Source: Halobacteria archaeon HArc-gm2 (GTDB lineage Archaea > Halobacteriota > Halobacteria > Halobacteriales > Haloarculaceae). Taken from it: 64,000 nucleotides of DNA. The stretch covers positions 95,494-159,493 of the forward strand of contig JAOPKE010000011.1 of the NCBI GenBank assembly GCA_025517465.1, read 5' to 3'. Below the pieces are notes generated by a model. It did not search any database and had not been told where the DNA came from. It saw only the letters and a list, made by a program, of their open reading frames with translations. Of this stretch, positions 16,983 to 25,561 are shown one piece after another; position 1 is the first letter of the stretch, and every line of letters begins with the position of its first letter. Both the position numbers and the translations under genes were made by a program.

Positions 16983-17810
16983 ATGGGTTTTGGGGGAAAA
17001 GCAGTGATCGCCGTACTGATCGTGGCCGTACTGGGCGGGGCCGTCTGGGCGATGGGGCCACAGGCGGGGACACCGTCCGACGCGCCGGACCAGCACACCG
17101 ACGCAACGACGTCACCGGCGACTGACGATCCTGGGGAGTCGTCCACCGACGCCACGGAACGACAGGATACCGACGCGGACAGCGGTGCTGGCGCGGCACC
17201 ACCTACGGAGGACGACGGTACTGACGACGAGGGGACCTCCGGCGGTGACGGTGACGACGCCGACGCCGATGGTGGCGACAGTAGCGACTCCGGTGGCGAC
17301 GGCGGGTCGGGCGACGGGTCCGCCACCAGCGGCGCCAGCGGGAGCGGCGACGGTTCCGCCGACGGCACGGTCGGCAGTGGAGCGGCGGACGAGACCAGCC
17401 TCGCCGTCGGCTCGACGTCGGTCGCCGCGGACGGGACGGCCGAGGTTCGGCTCACGCTCGAAACGGCGCCAGAGGGGATGGCCGGCTTCCGGGCGCGTAT
17501 CGCGCTCGACACCGACGTCGCGACGATCGAGGACGCCGCGCCGGCCGACGCGTTCGACCAGATTTCCAGCGTCGACGCGGCCGCGGACGGGTCGGCGGTG
17601 ACGGTCGAAGCGGTCGACGACGAGCGGCTGGCCGAGCCGGGGGCCACGGACGTCCACCTCGCGACGATCACCGTCGGCGGCGTCGATGCGGGCACCTCGC
17701 CGCTCGACCTGACGGCCGAGCGGCTGGACGACGACGACGGAACCACGATAGCCGTCGCGACGACCAGCGGCGAGGTCGACGTGGGAGCGAACGAGTCGGG
17801 TGGCCAATGA
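16983..17810 (+). CDS. Membrane-anchored cohesin-like domain protein
   Basis: A 275-residue protein with an N-terminal transmembrane anchor (VIAVLIVAVLGGAVWAMG, residues 8-25). About 110 residues of disordered Asp/Gly/Ser/Thr linker follow, then a C-terminal domain from about 140: SLAVGSTSVAADGTAEVRLTL, EGMAGFRARIALDTDVATI, DVHLATITVGG. This is the pattern of a cohesin or cohesin-like beta-sandwich. The next full gene carries a dockerin-like segment, so the two proteins may dock to each other on the cell surface. The ATGA overlap at 17807-17810 starts a mini-ORF. No cellulosomal enzyme is visible nearby. Confidence 0.75.
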   Translation: MGFGGKAVIAVLIVAVLGGAVWAMGPQAGTPSDAPDQHTDATTSPATDDPGESSTDATERQDTDADSGAGAAPPTEDDGTDDEGTSGGDGDDADADGGDSSDSGGDGGSGDGSATSGASGSGDGSADGTVGSGAADETSLAVGSTSVAADGTAEVRLTLETAPEGMAGFRARIALDTDVATIEDAAPADAFDQISSVDAAADGSAVTVEAVDDERLAEPGATDVHLATITVGGVDAGTSPLDLTAERLDDDDGTTIAVATTSGEVDVGANESGGQ

Positions 17811-17881
17811 CGACTCGGCACACCGACGACCGCGGGCCTCACCGGTCGTGGTGGTGCGCCACGGAGGGCACCGATGTCTGA
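17807..17881 (+). CDS. 24-residue mini-ORF coupling two operon genes
   Basis: The ATG overlaps the stop of the cohesin gene (ATGA), and the TGA lies just inside the next gene's start region (17874). Sequence MTTRHTDDRGPHRSWWCATE. No homology is expected at this length. It may only pass ribosomes on from the upstream gene. A functional peptide is not claimed. Confidence 0.3.
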   Translation: MTTRHTDDRGPHRSWWCATEGTDV

Positions 17882-19841
17882 GAGGGACGGTGGCGGCGAG
17901 GTCGAACCCACCACGGAGGACCGGCCGCGAGCGAGCGCGCGCCGCGCCTTCCTCGGGGCGCTCGCCGCCGGCACTGTCACACTTGGCACCGCGATCGGGA
18001 GTGCCGGAGCCGACGCCGCGGCGACGGCCCAGACCGGCGACGCCCTGCCGTGGGCCGAGACGTTCGACCTGGCCGACGGGACGACGGTGGACGACGGCGA
18101 GACCGCATGGACGATCGAGTCCGGCGACGGGCACCCGGCCGTCGCCGTCGAGTCGGGCGCGCTGACCGCCAGCGAGACCGCCGGCGAGGCGCGGTGGCGG
18201 AGCGAGGCCATCGACCTCTCCGGCGTCGGCGCGGTGGACGTAACCGTCTCGGTCCGGCGGACCGAACAGCCCCGGGGCGAAGACGGGGGACCACCGGCGT
18301 CGGTCGTCGGGACGGAGCCGCCGACCGATCCGGACGGCGACGGCCGCTACGAGGACGTCGACGGCGACGGCACGTTCGACCTCGCCGACGCCGTGACGCT
18401 GTTCGACCACCTCGAGAGCGACCCGGTGACGGCGGACGCCGCCGCTTTCGACCGCAACTGCAACGGCGAGGTCGACTACGCCGACGTCGTCTCGCTCGCC
18501 AGCCGTGCCGACGGCGATGGGGGCGACTCGACCGGTGGCTGCGACGGGGGGTCACAACTGACCGTCGCGACGGTCCTCGACGGGACCGATACGGAGATAA
18601 CCAGTTACGGCGACGACCTCGGATCGGCCGGGGAGACCGTCGAAGCGACGAGTCTCACCGGCGACACCATCCGCGTTGCAGTCACGGCCCGAACGGGCGC
18701 GGGCGGAACGGCCTACCACGTCGACGAGGTGCGCGTGACCGAACGCGACGACGCCGGGGACGCGACGCTCGTCGCCGACAGGGCGCCGGACGGGAGCCGG
18801 CTCACCGCGCGGCCCGACGGGCCGGCGTATCACACGACGGATGGATCCGTCCACCTGTTCACGTGGGACGAACCGGCCGACGGGGCTCGCGCCGTCCTCT
18901 ACGACGAGTCCGGGGAGGCGGACTGGGGGTCGGGACCGGACGTTCACGTGTTCGACACGCTGGAGCGCGAGGGGGCCGGGGCGGGCGACCAACCATCGCT
19001 CCAGGCGACCCGGGGCGAGTGGGCGAACCACCGGGGGTCGCCGGAACTCGTCGCCGACGGGCACTCCGGCGAGTACTCGATGCGCGCCCAGCGACGGAAC
19101 GACGTCCACGGCTTCGCGGCCGAGTTCCCGGCGACGACAGAGGTGTTCCTCTCCTACTGCGTGAAGATTCCCGAGGGACGCGCTATGCCCGGCGGGGAGG
19201 AACCGGGCGAGTTCCCCATGGACGAGTCGGTCTGGAAGATGAGCTGGCTCATGCACGACGACACGGGTGCCGGCGAGGACGTCGACGTCACCATCCCGAC
19301 GTGGACGCCGGTGCTCGCGATCGGTGGGAACAACGTCGACACGGCCCACTGGGCCGGCAGCCAGCCGGACTGGTGGCGCTGGGGGCAGTGGATGCGCCTC
19401 TCCTTCTGGTTCGAGTGCGGTCCGGACCCCGAGCGCGACCCCGGCCGCCTCGTCTGGCAGGTCGTCACCGAGGGCGAGGAGACGCGAACGATCGTCGACA
19501 AGGGGTTCACGTTCATGGACGAGGGCACCCCGCCCTACTCGTGGAAGCGACTGGTGATCCCGGGGTGGAGCAACACCAAGTCGACGCCGGCCGAGAACGT
19601 CGAGGTGCTCTACGACGACGTCTACCTCGCCACGGGCGACGACGCGAACGCGCGCCTCGAACTGGGCGACGACGCGACCTACGGGGACTGCACCCGGCTG
19701 GGGCTGAGCGAGATCCGCTCGTGGTCCGCGAACCGAGTCTCGGCAGTGCTCAGGACGGGGTCGCTCGATTCGGTCCGCGGGTCGACGCTCCACCTGACGA
19801 CCGCCGACGAACGGCACGCCGTCTCGCTGGAGGTGCGCTGA
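17874..19841 (+). CDS. Tat-exported protein with embedded dockerin-like EF repeats and lyase-like beta domain
   Basis: A 655-residue protein. The Tat motif ASARRAFLGALAAG sits at residues 21-34. Residues about 145-215 hold two calcium-binding dockerin-like repeats: DPDGDGRYEDVDGDGTFDLAD and DRNCNGEVDYADVVSL. These are inserted inside a jelly-roll-like region (WAETFDLADGTTVDD before, TGDTIRVAVTARTGAGG after). Residues about 330-600 form a concanavalin-like domain with Trp-rich strands (WKMSWLMHDD, QPDWWRWGQWMRLSFWFE, SWKRLVIPGW), like those in polysaccharide lyases. I cannot place catalytic residues. Probably a carbohydrate-active or matrix protein that binds the cohesin-like neighbour. Confidence 0.7.
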   Translation: MSERDGGGEVEPTTEDRPRASARRAFLGALAAGTVTLGTAIGSAGADAAATAQTGDALPWAETFDLADGTTVDDGETAWTIESGDGHPAVAVESGALTASETAGEARWRSEAIDLSGVGAVDVTVSVRRTEQPRGEDGGPPASVVGTEPPTDPDGDGRYEDVDGDGTFDLADAVTLFDHLESDPVTADAAAFDRNCNGEVDYADVVSLASRADGDGGDSTGGCDGGSQLTVATVLDGTDTEITSYGDDLGSAGETVEATSLTGDTIRVAVTARTGAGGTAYHVDEVRVTERDDAGDATLVADRAPDGSRLTARPDGPAYHTTDGSVHLFTWDEPADGARAVLYDESGEADWGSGPDVHVFDTLEREGAGAGDQPSLQATRGEWANHRGSPELVADGHSGEYSMRAQRRNDVHGFAAEFPATTEVFLSYCVKIPEGRAMPGGEEPGEFPMDESVWKMSWLMHDDTGAGEDVDVTIPTWTPVLAIGGNNVDTAHWAGSQPDWWRWGQWMRLSFWFECGPDPERDPGRLVWQVVTEGEETRTIVDKGFTFMDEGTPPYSWKRLVIPGWSNTKSTPAENVEVLYDDVYLATGDDANARLELGDDATYGDCTRLGLSEIRSWSANRVSAVLRTGSLDSVRGSTLHLTTADERHAVSLEVR

Positions 19842-20627
19842 ATGGCCGACATGGGATTCCTGGCGGGCGGCAGCGGCGCGACGGACACGTACTCGACTCA
19901 GGCGCACCTCAACGCCCGGCCGGCACAGACCCACGTCGTCGACGACGGGGTGACGCAGGTCGTCCGCGGCGGCGTCGAGTGCGAACTCGACGGCGGGACC
20001 GTCCAGGTCGCGCTCTACGATATCACCGACGGCGTCGACGGCACGGCCGAGTTACTGTTCGTCCACGAGGAGACGCTCCCCGAGCGGCCGGCTGCGACCG
20101 GCGACGGGTACGAGGTGGCGACGCACGTCTTCCCCGTCGACCCGTTCTCGCTCCACGACCGGGTCGGCCGCAGGCTGGCCGTTGCGGTGAAACACGACGC
20201 TATCCGGAAGTGGGGGCACGACTGGAACGACCCATCCGACGCCGGCATCTACACCGCGCACGGCGACGGGTTCCCGTCGGACCCATGGCAGGGCGGTCTA
20301 GAAGACGGGTACTCGCCCCGCTCGGGGGCGCTGTTCGTCGAATCGACGGACGTCCCCGACGGGAAGGCCCAGACGGTCGTCGGGGACGCCCACGGCGACC
20401 TGTCCCAGACCGTCTTCGCCGCCTTCCCGGAGCTATCGCCCGCGGAGGGGATGACGGTGGAGTACGACGCACAGACGGCGGCCGGCGCGGCAGTCACGGT
20501 GCTCCCCAGCGGCGTGGTCGAGGTCGGGCCGGGGTCGGCAGCGACCGACTCGTTCGCCGTCCGCCTGCGCGACGCGGCGGGCGAGTGGCACGGTCCGAAG
20601 ACCATCACCCTGACAGACCGTCGCTGA
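19842..20627 (+). CDS. Third gene of the cohesin/dockerin operon, unknown
   Basis: A 261-residue protein whose ATG follows the previous TGA with no gap, so it is co-translated. No signal peptide (MADMGFLAGGSGATDTYST). It looks like two or three beta domains: VRGGVECELDGGTVQVALYD, then EDGYSPRSGALFVE, then a C-terminal Ig-like strand set (GVVEVGPGSAATDSFAVRL). No enzyme motif seen. Its place in the operon suggests it acts with the surface protein upstream, although without an export signal of its own. Confidence 0.7.
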   Translation: MADMGFLAGGSGATDTYSTQAHLNARPAQTHVVDDGVTQVVRGGVECELDGGTVQVALYDITDGVDGTAELLFVHEETLPERPAATGDGYEVATHVFPVDPFSLHDRVGRRLAVAVKHDAIRKWGHDWNDPSDAGIYTAHGDGFPSDPWQGGLEDGYSPRSGALFVESTDVPDGKAQTVVGDAHGDLSQTVFAAFPELSPAEGMTVEYDAQTAAGAAVTVLPSGVVEVGPGSAATDSFAVRLRDAAGEWHGPKTITLTDRR

Positions 20628-20680
20628 GTGGAAGAAGGGGTATCGCGGAGTGATCGTTTCCGAGAGGGGCCGGGACGGCC

Positions 20681-21490
20681 TTAGTGGGCCGTCACCCGGA
20701 GGATCAGGACGTCCCGGAGATCGGGATAGTCGTAACCGTTGATCTCGTTGACGGGCGCGACGGTGCCGCGTTCGACGTCGCCGACGTTCTTCGCCCGCTG
20801 GCGCGGGGCCTGGTGCTCACCGACGCCGGGCTCCTGGTTGACCTCGGTGCCGGCGTCCCAGAGCACGACGGCGTCGTTGACGTTCCGGTTCGTCGGTCCG
20901 TCCTCACCGAACAGCGGCAGGCCCGACGGCCCGCCCAGCGAGTAGAACAGGTCGTTCGACTGGACGAACATCGTCACGAGCGACAGCGAGAGCGACTCCG
21001 TGCCGTCGTAGGCATCCGTCGAGAACTCGTAGGTTCCGCCGGGAAGGAGCGGGCCGGGCCCGTCGGCGCCGACGGGGACGGCGGTCGCACCGGCTTCGAC
21101 GACGCTGTCGCGCTCGCGGAGGCTCGACACCAGCTGCCCGGGGCTGCCGTCCTCGGCGAGTGCCTCCAGCCCGTTGCCGCGGGCTGGTTCGCCGTGGGAG
21201 TAGATCGGTTCGTCCTCGCGGTGGACCGCGTAGGCGACGGGCGAGAGCGGGACGGGTTTACTGCTCCCCTCGCCTTCGAGGCTGGTCGACAGCGTGTTGC
21301 CGTTCGAGTGGTTCTCCAGGTGGACAGTGAAGTAGTGATCCTGTGCTCCCTGCATGTTCCTCGCGGCGGCGCTCCCGAACCCGAGCGCGCCGACCGTCGC
21401 GGCGCCGGCGGCCGCCACGAACGACCGTCGCGAGACGACGCTGGTTTCCGCACTGTTCCGTCCGTCGACCGAGTGTTCTGCATCCGTCAT
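20681..21490 (-). CDS. Tat-exported spondin-domain protein
   Basis: A 269-residue protein. I start at MTDAEHSVDGRN, which leads into the Tat signal VVSRRSFVAAAGAATVGALGFG. A longer frame begins 44 codons upstream in AT-rich, probably non-coding DNA. The mature protein has the spondin N-like pattern: FTVHLENHSNGN, PLSPVAYAVHRED, GLEALAEDGSPGQLVSSL, and LVTMFVQSNDLFYSLGG. In animals the domain mediates matrix adhesion. In prokaryotes it occurs in exported proteins of unknown role. An AT-rich promoter region lies at about 21535-21600. Confidence 0.85.
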   Translation of the reverse strand: MTDAEHSVDGRNSAETSVVSRRSFVAAAGAATVGALGFGSAAARNMQGAQDHYFTVHLENHSNGNTLSTSLEGEGSSKPVPLSPVAYAVHREDEPIYSHGEPARGNGLEALAEDGSPGQLVSSLRERDSVVEAGATAVPVGADGPGPLLPGGTYEFSTDAYDGTESLSLSLVTMFVQSNDLFYSLGGPSGLPLFGEDGPTNRNVNDAVVLWDAGTEVNQEPGVGEHQAPRQRAKNVGDVERGTVAPVNEINGYDYPDLRDVLILRVTAH

Positions 21491-21725
21491 CTGAATCAGT
21501 GTGGGGTTACCACGCCCGTCGCTGGGAGGGAGACACGCAAGAGGATTTTTCGATTTTCCTACAATATCGGCCCGAAATGAACTATAAATCCGTTCCAATT
21601 TCGTTCCAACTGTGCCGTCCACAGCGGCTTCCCCACCGACGGTGAGCCGGGCCCGGCCATCGACGCGAGTTCGTTCCGGCCGTCACCGACAGACATAATG
21701 TCCGGTGCGGCAAATCCGGCGGCCA

Positions 21726-22979
21726 ATGCCCTCCAGCAGACGTCGCTTCCTCGAACGCTCCGGGCTCGTCCTCTCCGGACTCGCCCTTGCCGGGGCGTCA
21801 GCGGAATCTATCGTCGCCGACACCGGCAGGTTCGACGCCGACACCGATGAGTCCGGTTCCGGATCCACACACGACTGGCCCATGGCCAGATACGACCCGG
21901 CGGGCACCGGCCACCAGCCGGCGGCGACCGGGCCGAAAGACGGCGTCGAGATCGCCTGGGCCCACGACCCACCGGAGTGGTTCCGCGGGACGACGTCACC
22001 GATCCTGCTGGACGGGACCGTCTACGCCGTCGGCGACGGGTTGCTCGCCCTCGACGCCGAGACGGGCACGAAGCGATTCGGGGTTCCAGGCCCCTATCGC
22101 TCCACCCCGGCGCGAGCGCGCGCGTCAGTCTACACGACCGAGACGCTGGCGACGACGGCCCCGACCGGCGTCTTCGGGCTCAACGCCGGCGGCGGCGTCG
22201 ACGTGCCCCTCCGGGAGCGCAACGTCGGTATCGAACGGTGGGGCGGGCCACGGGGTCCCGGCGGTGGGCTCCTCGGTCCGGGCGAACCAACGACGCCCGT
22301 GGCGGCCGGCGGGACGGTGTACGTCCCGATTCCGGGGACGAACACGGTGGCGGCGGTCGATCCGAACGACGGGTCGGTCCGCTGGCGCCGTACTCACCAC
22401 GCGGACGACCCGATAAGCGGCCCGTACAACCGGCCGGCGGTCGCTGACGAGGCGGTGTTCGTCACCGCCTGGCCCCACCAGGCCACGGCCTACGACGCCG
22501 AGACCGGCAGCCAGCGCTGGCACCGCGAGATAGACGACCAGATGGTCCTGCCACCGGTCGCGACGGACGAGGGGATCGTCGTCCCGACCCGCGAATCGGT
22601 CCACCTGCTCGACGCCGGTGACGGACACACCATCTGGAAGCGAAATCTGGACGCGAACGTCACCGAGAGCGCGCCAGCGGTCGCCGACGGGACCGTCTTC
22701 GTCGTCGACGAACTGGAATCGCTCTACGCGCTCGACCTGGCGACCGGCGAGACGCTGTGGACGGCGCCGTTCGACGGGAAGACGTCGCCGGTCGTCGCCG
22801 ACGGGGTCGTGTACGCGGTCCGGTCGCAGTTCGAACTGGTCGCCGTCGACGCCGCGACCGGTGAGAAGCGCTTCGCGTACGAGCCCGATCAGATACCGCT
22901 CTCGACCCCGGTCGTCGGGGACGGCATTCTCTACGCCGCCAACCGTGAACGAGTAATCGCGCTGCGGGAGGAAGGATGA
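21726..22979 (+). CDS. Tat-exported PQQ-type beta-propeller protein
   Basis: A 417-residue protein from MPSSRRRFLERSGLVLSGLAL, a Tat signal. The frame opens seven codons earlier, but that start gives a poorer signal. PQQ-type blades recur as VYAVGDGLLALDAETGTKRF, AVDPNDGSVRWRR, AYDAETGSQRWHRE, ALDLATGETLWTA and AVDAATGEKRFAY. The architecture is like the protein at 617 but without a PKD domain. Its stop overlaps the next start (ATGA), so it is co-translated with a polytopic membrane protein. Confidence 0.92.
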   Translation: MPSSRRRFLERSGLVLSGLALAGASAESIVADTGRFDADTDESGSGSTHDWPMARYDPAGTGHQPAATGPKDGVEIAWAHDPPEWFRGTTSPILLDGTVYAVGDGLLALDAETGTKRFGVPGPYRSTPARARASVYTTETLATTAPTGVFGLNAGGGVDVPLRERNVGIERWGGPRGPGGGLLGPGEPTTPVAAGGTVYVPIPGTNTVAAVDPNDGSVRWRRTHHADDPISGPYNRPAVADEAVFVTAWPHQATAYDAETGSQRWHREIDDQMVLPPVATDEGIVVPTRESVHLLDAGDGHTIWKRNLDANVTESAPAVADGTVFVVDELESLYALDLATGETLWTAPFDGKTSPVVADGVVYAVRSQFELVAVDAATGEKRFAYEPDQIPLSTPVVGDGILYAANRERVIALREEG

Positions 22980-23797
22980 CGACCGACGACGACGCCGCGG
23001 CGACGGGTGAGCGCCGAAGGCCCGCTGATTCTCGCCGGACGCCGACCGACACCCGGACCGTCCTGGGTGCCGTGTGGGCCCGCGTCCGTCGCGACCCGCC
23101 ACTCCTGATCCCATTCGCGGTCACCGGTCTCATCCTCGCACTGGCCGATGTCCTCCGAACGCGCGATCCGATCCCGATCGAGCCCACCGCGGCCCTGGAC
23201 CAGACGGTTACCGTCCAGTTCTCGCTCTACCCGAGTGGCACGGCGCGAACGGCCAGGGGGGTCGGCGCACTGGTCGACCTCGAGACCCCATATCTCCTCC
23301 GGGGCGTCGGGATCGAACTGGCTGTGCCGCTCGCGGTCGGCGTCGCGGGCTGGTTGACGATCACGCGGGTGCTGGACGGCCAGCGGCGTCTCGACGCCCT
23401 CGCCAGGTACCTCTGCCTCCCGGTCGTGCTCTCCGTCGCCCCCCGACTGCTGGGCTCTCCGACGGTCGACGTCGGCTTGTCTGTCGGTCTCGTGGTCCTA
23501 CTGGCCGTCTCGTTCGTCTCCGTTCGGCTGTTTCTCGTCCCCGCATTTCTCGCGACCGGCCTGGGCTTCGGTGCGGCCATCCGGAACAGCGCCAGTCGGT
23601 CTCGCGGCCAGGGCTGGACTCTGTTCGGTCTCATACTGGTGCTCGGCATCGGGTCGTGGGCACTGGCCACCGTTCCGATAGCCGGGGCCTTCCTGAGCAC
23701 CGCTATCGTCGCGCCGGTACACGCCGTCGCGATGGCCGTGGTGCTGGACAGACGCTTCCCGTCGACAGACACTCCGACCGATCGCGATCGGCGCTGA
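22976..23797 (+). CDS. Polytopic membrane protein coupled to the PQQ protein
   Basis: A 273-residue protein with a charged cytoplasmic N-terminus of about 40 residues and roughly six hydrophobic helices (PLLIPFAVTGLILALADVL, ELAVPLAVGVAGWLTI, VGLVVLLAVSFVSVRLFLVPAFLA and others). The pattern suggests a DUF7847-like or glycerophosphodiester-phosphodiesterase membrane-domain-like family. No transporter signature. The 4-nt overlap with the upstream secreted propeller points to a joint function at the membrane. Confidence 0.75.
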   Translation: MTTDDDAAATGERRRPADSRRTPTDTRTVLGAVWARVRRDPPLLIPFAVTGLILALADVLRTRDPIPIEPTAALDQTVTVQFSLYPSGTARTARGVGALVDLETPYLLRGVGIELAVPLAVGVAGWLTITRVLDGQRRLDALARYLCLPVVLSVAPRLLGSPTVDVGLSVGLVVLLAVSFVSVRLFLVPAFLATGLGFGAAIRNSASRSRGQGWTLFGLILVLGIGSWALATVPIAGAFLSTAIVAPVHAVAMAVVLDRRFPSTDTPTDRDRR

Positions 23798-23824
23798 GGC
23801 CGGCGACCGCCCCCTCGCTATCTC

Positions 23825-24304
23825 TCACCCGCTCATCCCGCCCTCTCGGAGCGTTATCGTGTGCTCGTTCCCATGGGGAGAACAGCTTTCGACGTGCGTC
23901 CACTCGTGGCTCTCGTTGCCATCGAGCGCTTCGAAGATCATGATGGTGACGGCACCTGATCCGCAGCCGTTCATCGTCACCGTCTCGTTCTCGCCGGAGG
24001 CAACGTGCAGGCGCGTCGTCGGGACGCCGTCGTCGGCCAGCGTCACGTTCCGAAACTCGCCGGCCCAGTACAACTGCTCGCCCGTCGCGAGCCGTCGGTC
24101 GCCGTCCCTGGTCGTCACCTCGAAGTTCATCAGCATCGCCGACTGCCTGTCTTCGGCGGCGTAGGCCGTCACGTCGTAGGGAACCGTGTCCCCGTTTTCG
24201 ACCGTCAGCGTCGGCGGCGAGTCGTTACCGGAACCGAAGTACCATGCGGGTCCGGCGACGAGAGCGACGACTGCGAGGAGGGCGAGGACCTGTCGGGAGA
24301 CCAT
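23825..24304 (-). CDS. Membrane-anchored small secreted protein
   Basis: A 159-residue protein from MVSRQVLALLAVVALVAGPAW, a single N-terminal helix acting as anchor or signal. The rest is a beta-rich domain (LTVENGDTVPYDVTAYAAED) with a conserved-looking pair of Cys (MNGCGSGAV, VESCSPHG) that could form a disulphide. Similar small ectodomains occur widely in haloarchaea without known role. Convergent with the membrane protein at 22976. Confidence 0.7.
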   Translation of the reverse strand: MVSRQVLALLAVVALVAGPAWYFGSGNDSPPTLTVENGDTVPYDVTAYAAEDRQSAMLMNFEVTTRDGDRRLATGEQLYWAGEFRNVTLADDGVPTTRLHVASGENETVTMNGCGSGAVTIMIFEALDGNESHEWTHVESCSPHGNEHTITLREGGMSG

Positions 24305-24595
24305 ACCGGTGGGTCCAGAACCCAGGAACAAATAGGTCACGGGGTTGCGACCGAACGGAACCGGCTGCCGCGTCTGGGCAGCGCGACGACCCGGACACCG
24401 AACAGCCGTGGAGACGGAACCGCTGCCGTCACCAGCGACACTGCCGAATCAAACATGAACTTTTATTATGGTTGCTGTCTTCGGTGGACGTAGAACTCCG
24501 ATGTCCCGGACGACGCGCCCCGTAGTAGCCGTACGCTGATTCTCTCCCCCAGACCGCGTCGTCCCGTTCGCCGACCGCCCACGAACCCATCGGAA

Positions 24596-24796
24596 ATGAG
24601 CACTCACATCGACCCAGCGCCCCGACACGCATCGCCCGCGGAACCGACTTTCGAATCCGACGCTGACCCGACCAGCGACGACGAATCGACGCCGAATCCG
24701 TCCTACGATACCCACGACGCGGCGGCGACGTTCGACACCGGGAGCACCGTCCGACTGCCCAACACCATCGACGGCGAGAACAAGCGCGTCGGGTGA
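24596..24796 (+). CDS. Short hypothetical protein, 66 residues
   Basis: MSTHIDPAPRHASPAEPTFE opens a Pro/Asp/Ser-rich, probably disordered protein that ends TVRLPNTIDGENKRVG. The composition is acidic like local proteins, and the last 15 residues look more ordered. An AT-rich patch about 140 nt upstream (CTTTTATTATGG) could be a promoter. Existence is uncertain. Confidence 0.4.
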   Translation: MSTHIDPAPRHASPAEPTFESDADPTSDDESTPNPSYDTHDAAATFDTGSTVRLPNTIDGENKRVG

Positions 24797-24897
24797 ATCG
24801 ACTTGGGGTCCGGTGAAGGTGACCCCTCGCTTCGAATCAGCAGAGACGGATACTATCGACGAGAAGAATGTCGGTCACGGATCGACCAGTTACTGAA

Positions 24898-25004
24898 TGG
24901 GCCCTGCCGGATTTGAACCAGCGCTCAACCGGTCACCCATTCCACCTCGGAACCGAGCGTGGAAATATGAGCCGGTCGCTTTAACCAGGCTAAGCTAAGG
25001 GCCC
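24898..25004 (-). tRNA. tRNA-Met (CAT), elongator type, with a 32-nt intron
   Basis: The cloverleaf is complete once an intron is removed: acceptor GGGCCCT/AGGGCCC, anticodon stem ACCGG/CCGGT, loop CTCATA plus A38, T-stem GCTGG/CCGGC with loop TTCAAAT, discriminator A. Intron at 24934-24965, between positions 37 and 38, the canonical archaeal site. Elongator tRNA-Met introns are known in haloarchaea. A tRNA-Ile2 with the same anticodon is possible but less likely. CCA not encoded. I see no 3'-end repeat array after this tRNA. Confidence 0.9.
24934..24965 (-). other. Intron of tRNA-Met
   Basis: The 32-nt insert separates anticodon-loop positions 37 and 38. Its sequence contains TTCCAC and GTGGAA, which can pair and, with the anticodon stem, produce the bulge-helix-bulge recognised by archaeal splicing endonuclease. 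Confidence 0.75.
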
Positions 25005-25048
25005 GTCTACCCGTGGTTTCTCGATACCTCTTCTTTAGCCTGTCGGCA

Positions 25049-25501
25049 TCAGAGCAGGTGGAGTGACTCGTCCAGCAGGTAGTCGGCGTGCCAGTTTATC
25101 TGCGAGGTATTGTTGTTCTTCGCCGTCTGGTAGCGTATCGTCATGGCGTCCTTCGGCGTCTCCTCGACAGGTACTAGGTAGACGTCTCCCGTTTTCGGAC
25201 TGTAGACCACGAAAAACTCGATATGGCCGTCGTATCGTCCGCGTTCGTACCCACTGGATTTGACGCGCGTGGTTCGCGTTTCGAACCGCACCGATCCGTC
25301 GCTCGGGGCATCGTATGCAGTCTTCACCTGGATGCGAGAGAACTCACCGTCATGGTCCACGACGATATCGTACGGTTCGTTGTCCCCGACCGGTTCGAGA
25401 ACGGTGACGCCGCGAACGACGAACGCCATGCGAACGATCGCTTCAGTTGCGTCACCACGCCGCTGGGGCTCGGTGAGAGCCTCGAAATGATCCGACACCA
25501 T
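25049..25501 (-). CDS. PD-(D/E)XK nuclease-like protein
   Basis: A 150-residue protein with the core of a PD-(D/E)XK fold: GDATEAIVRMAFVVRGVTVLEP (Glu in helix 1), EPYDIVVDHDGEFSRIQVKTAYD (D and the QVK motif), then FFVVYSPKTGDVYLVPV. It resembles group I intron homing-type or PDDEXK_5 nucleases. Base composition is lower in GC than flanking genes. It lies between tRNA-Met and the tRNA-Asn array, a typical landing place for acquired DNA. Whether it cleaves DNA is unproven. Confidence 0.75.
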   Translation of the reverse strand: MVSDHFEALTEPQRRGDATEAIVRMAFVVRGVTVLEPVGDNEPYDIVVDHDGEFSRIQVKTAYDAPSDGSVRFETRTTRVKSSGYERGRYDGHIEFFVVYSPKTGDVYLVPVEETPKDAMTIRYQTAKNNNTSQINWHADYLLDESLHLL

Positions 25502-25522
25502 AGAGCGGATTGTGCCGTCTTT

Positions 25523-25530
25523 GTTTATAA
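25523..25530 (-). promoter_or_regulatory. TATA box of the PD-(D/E)XK gene
   Basis: TTATAAAC (minus strand) is centred about 26 nt before the start codon at 25501, in an AT-rich patch, predicting a leaderless mRNA. Confidence 0.55.
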
Positions 25531-25561
25531 GGAAACGTCCGACTGTACGGCACGTCTTCCG

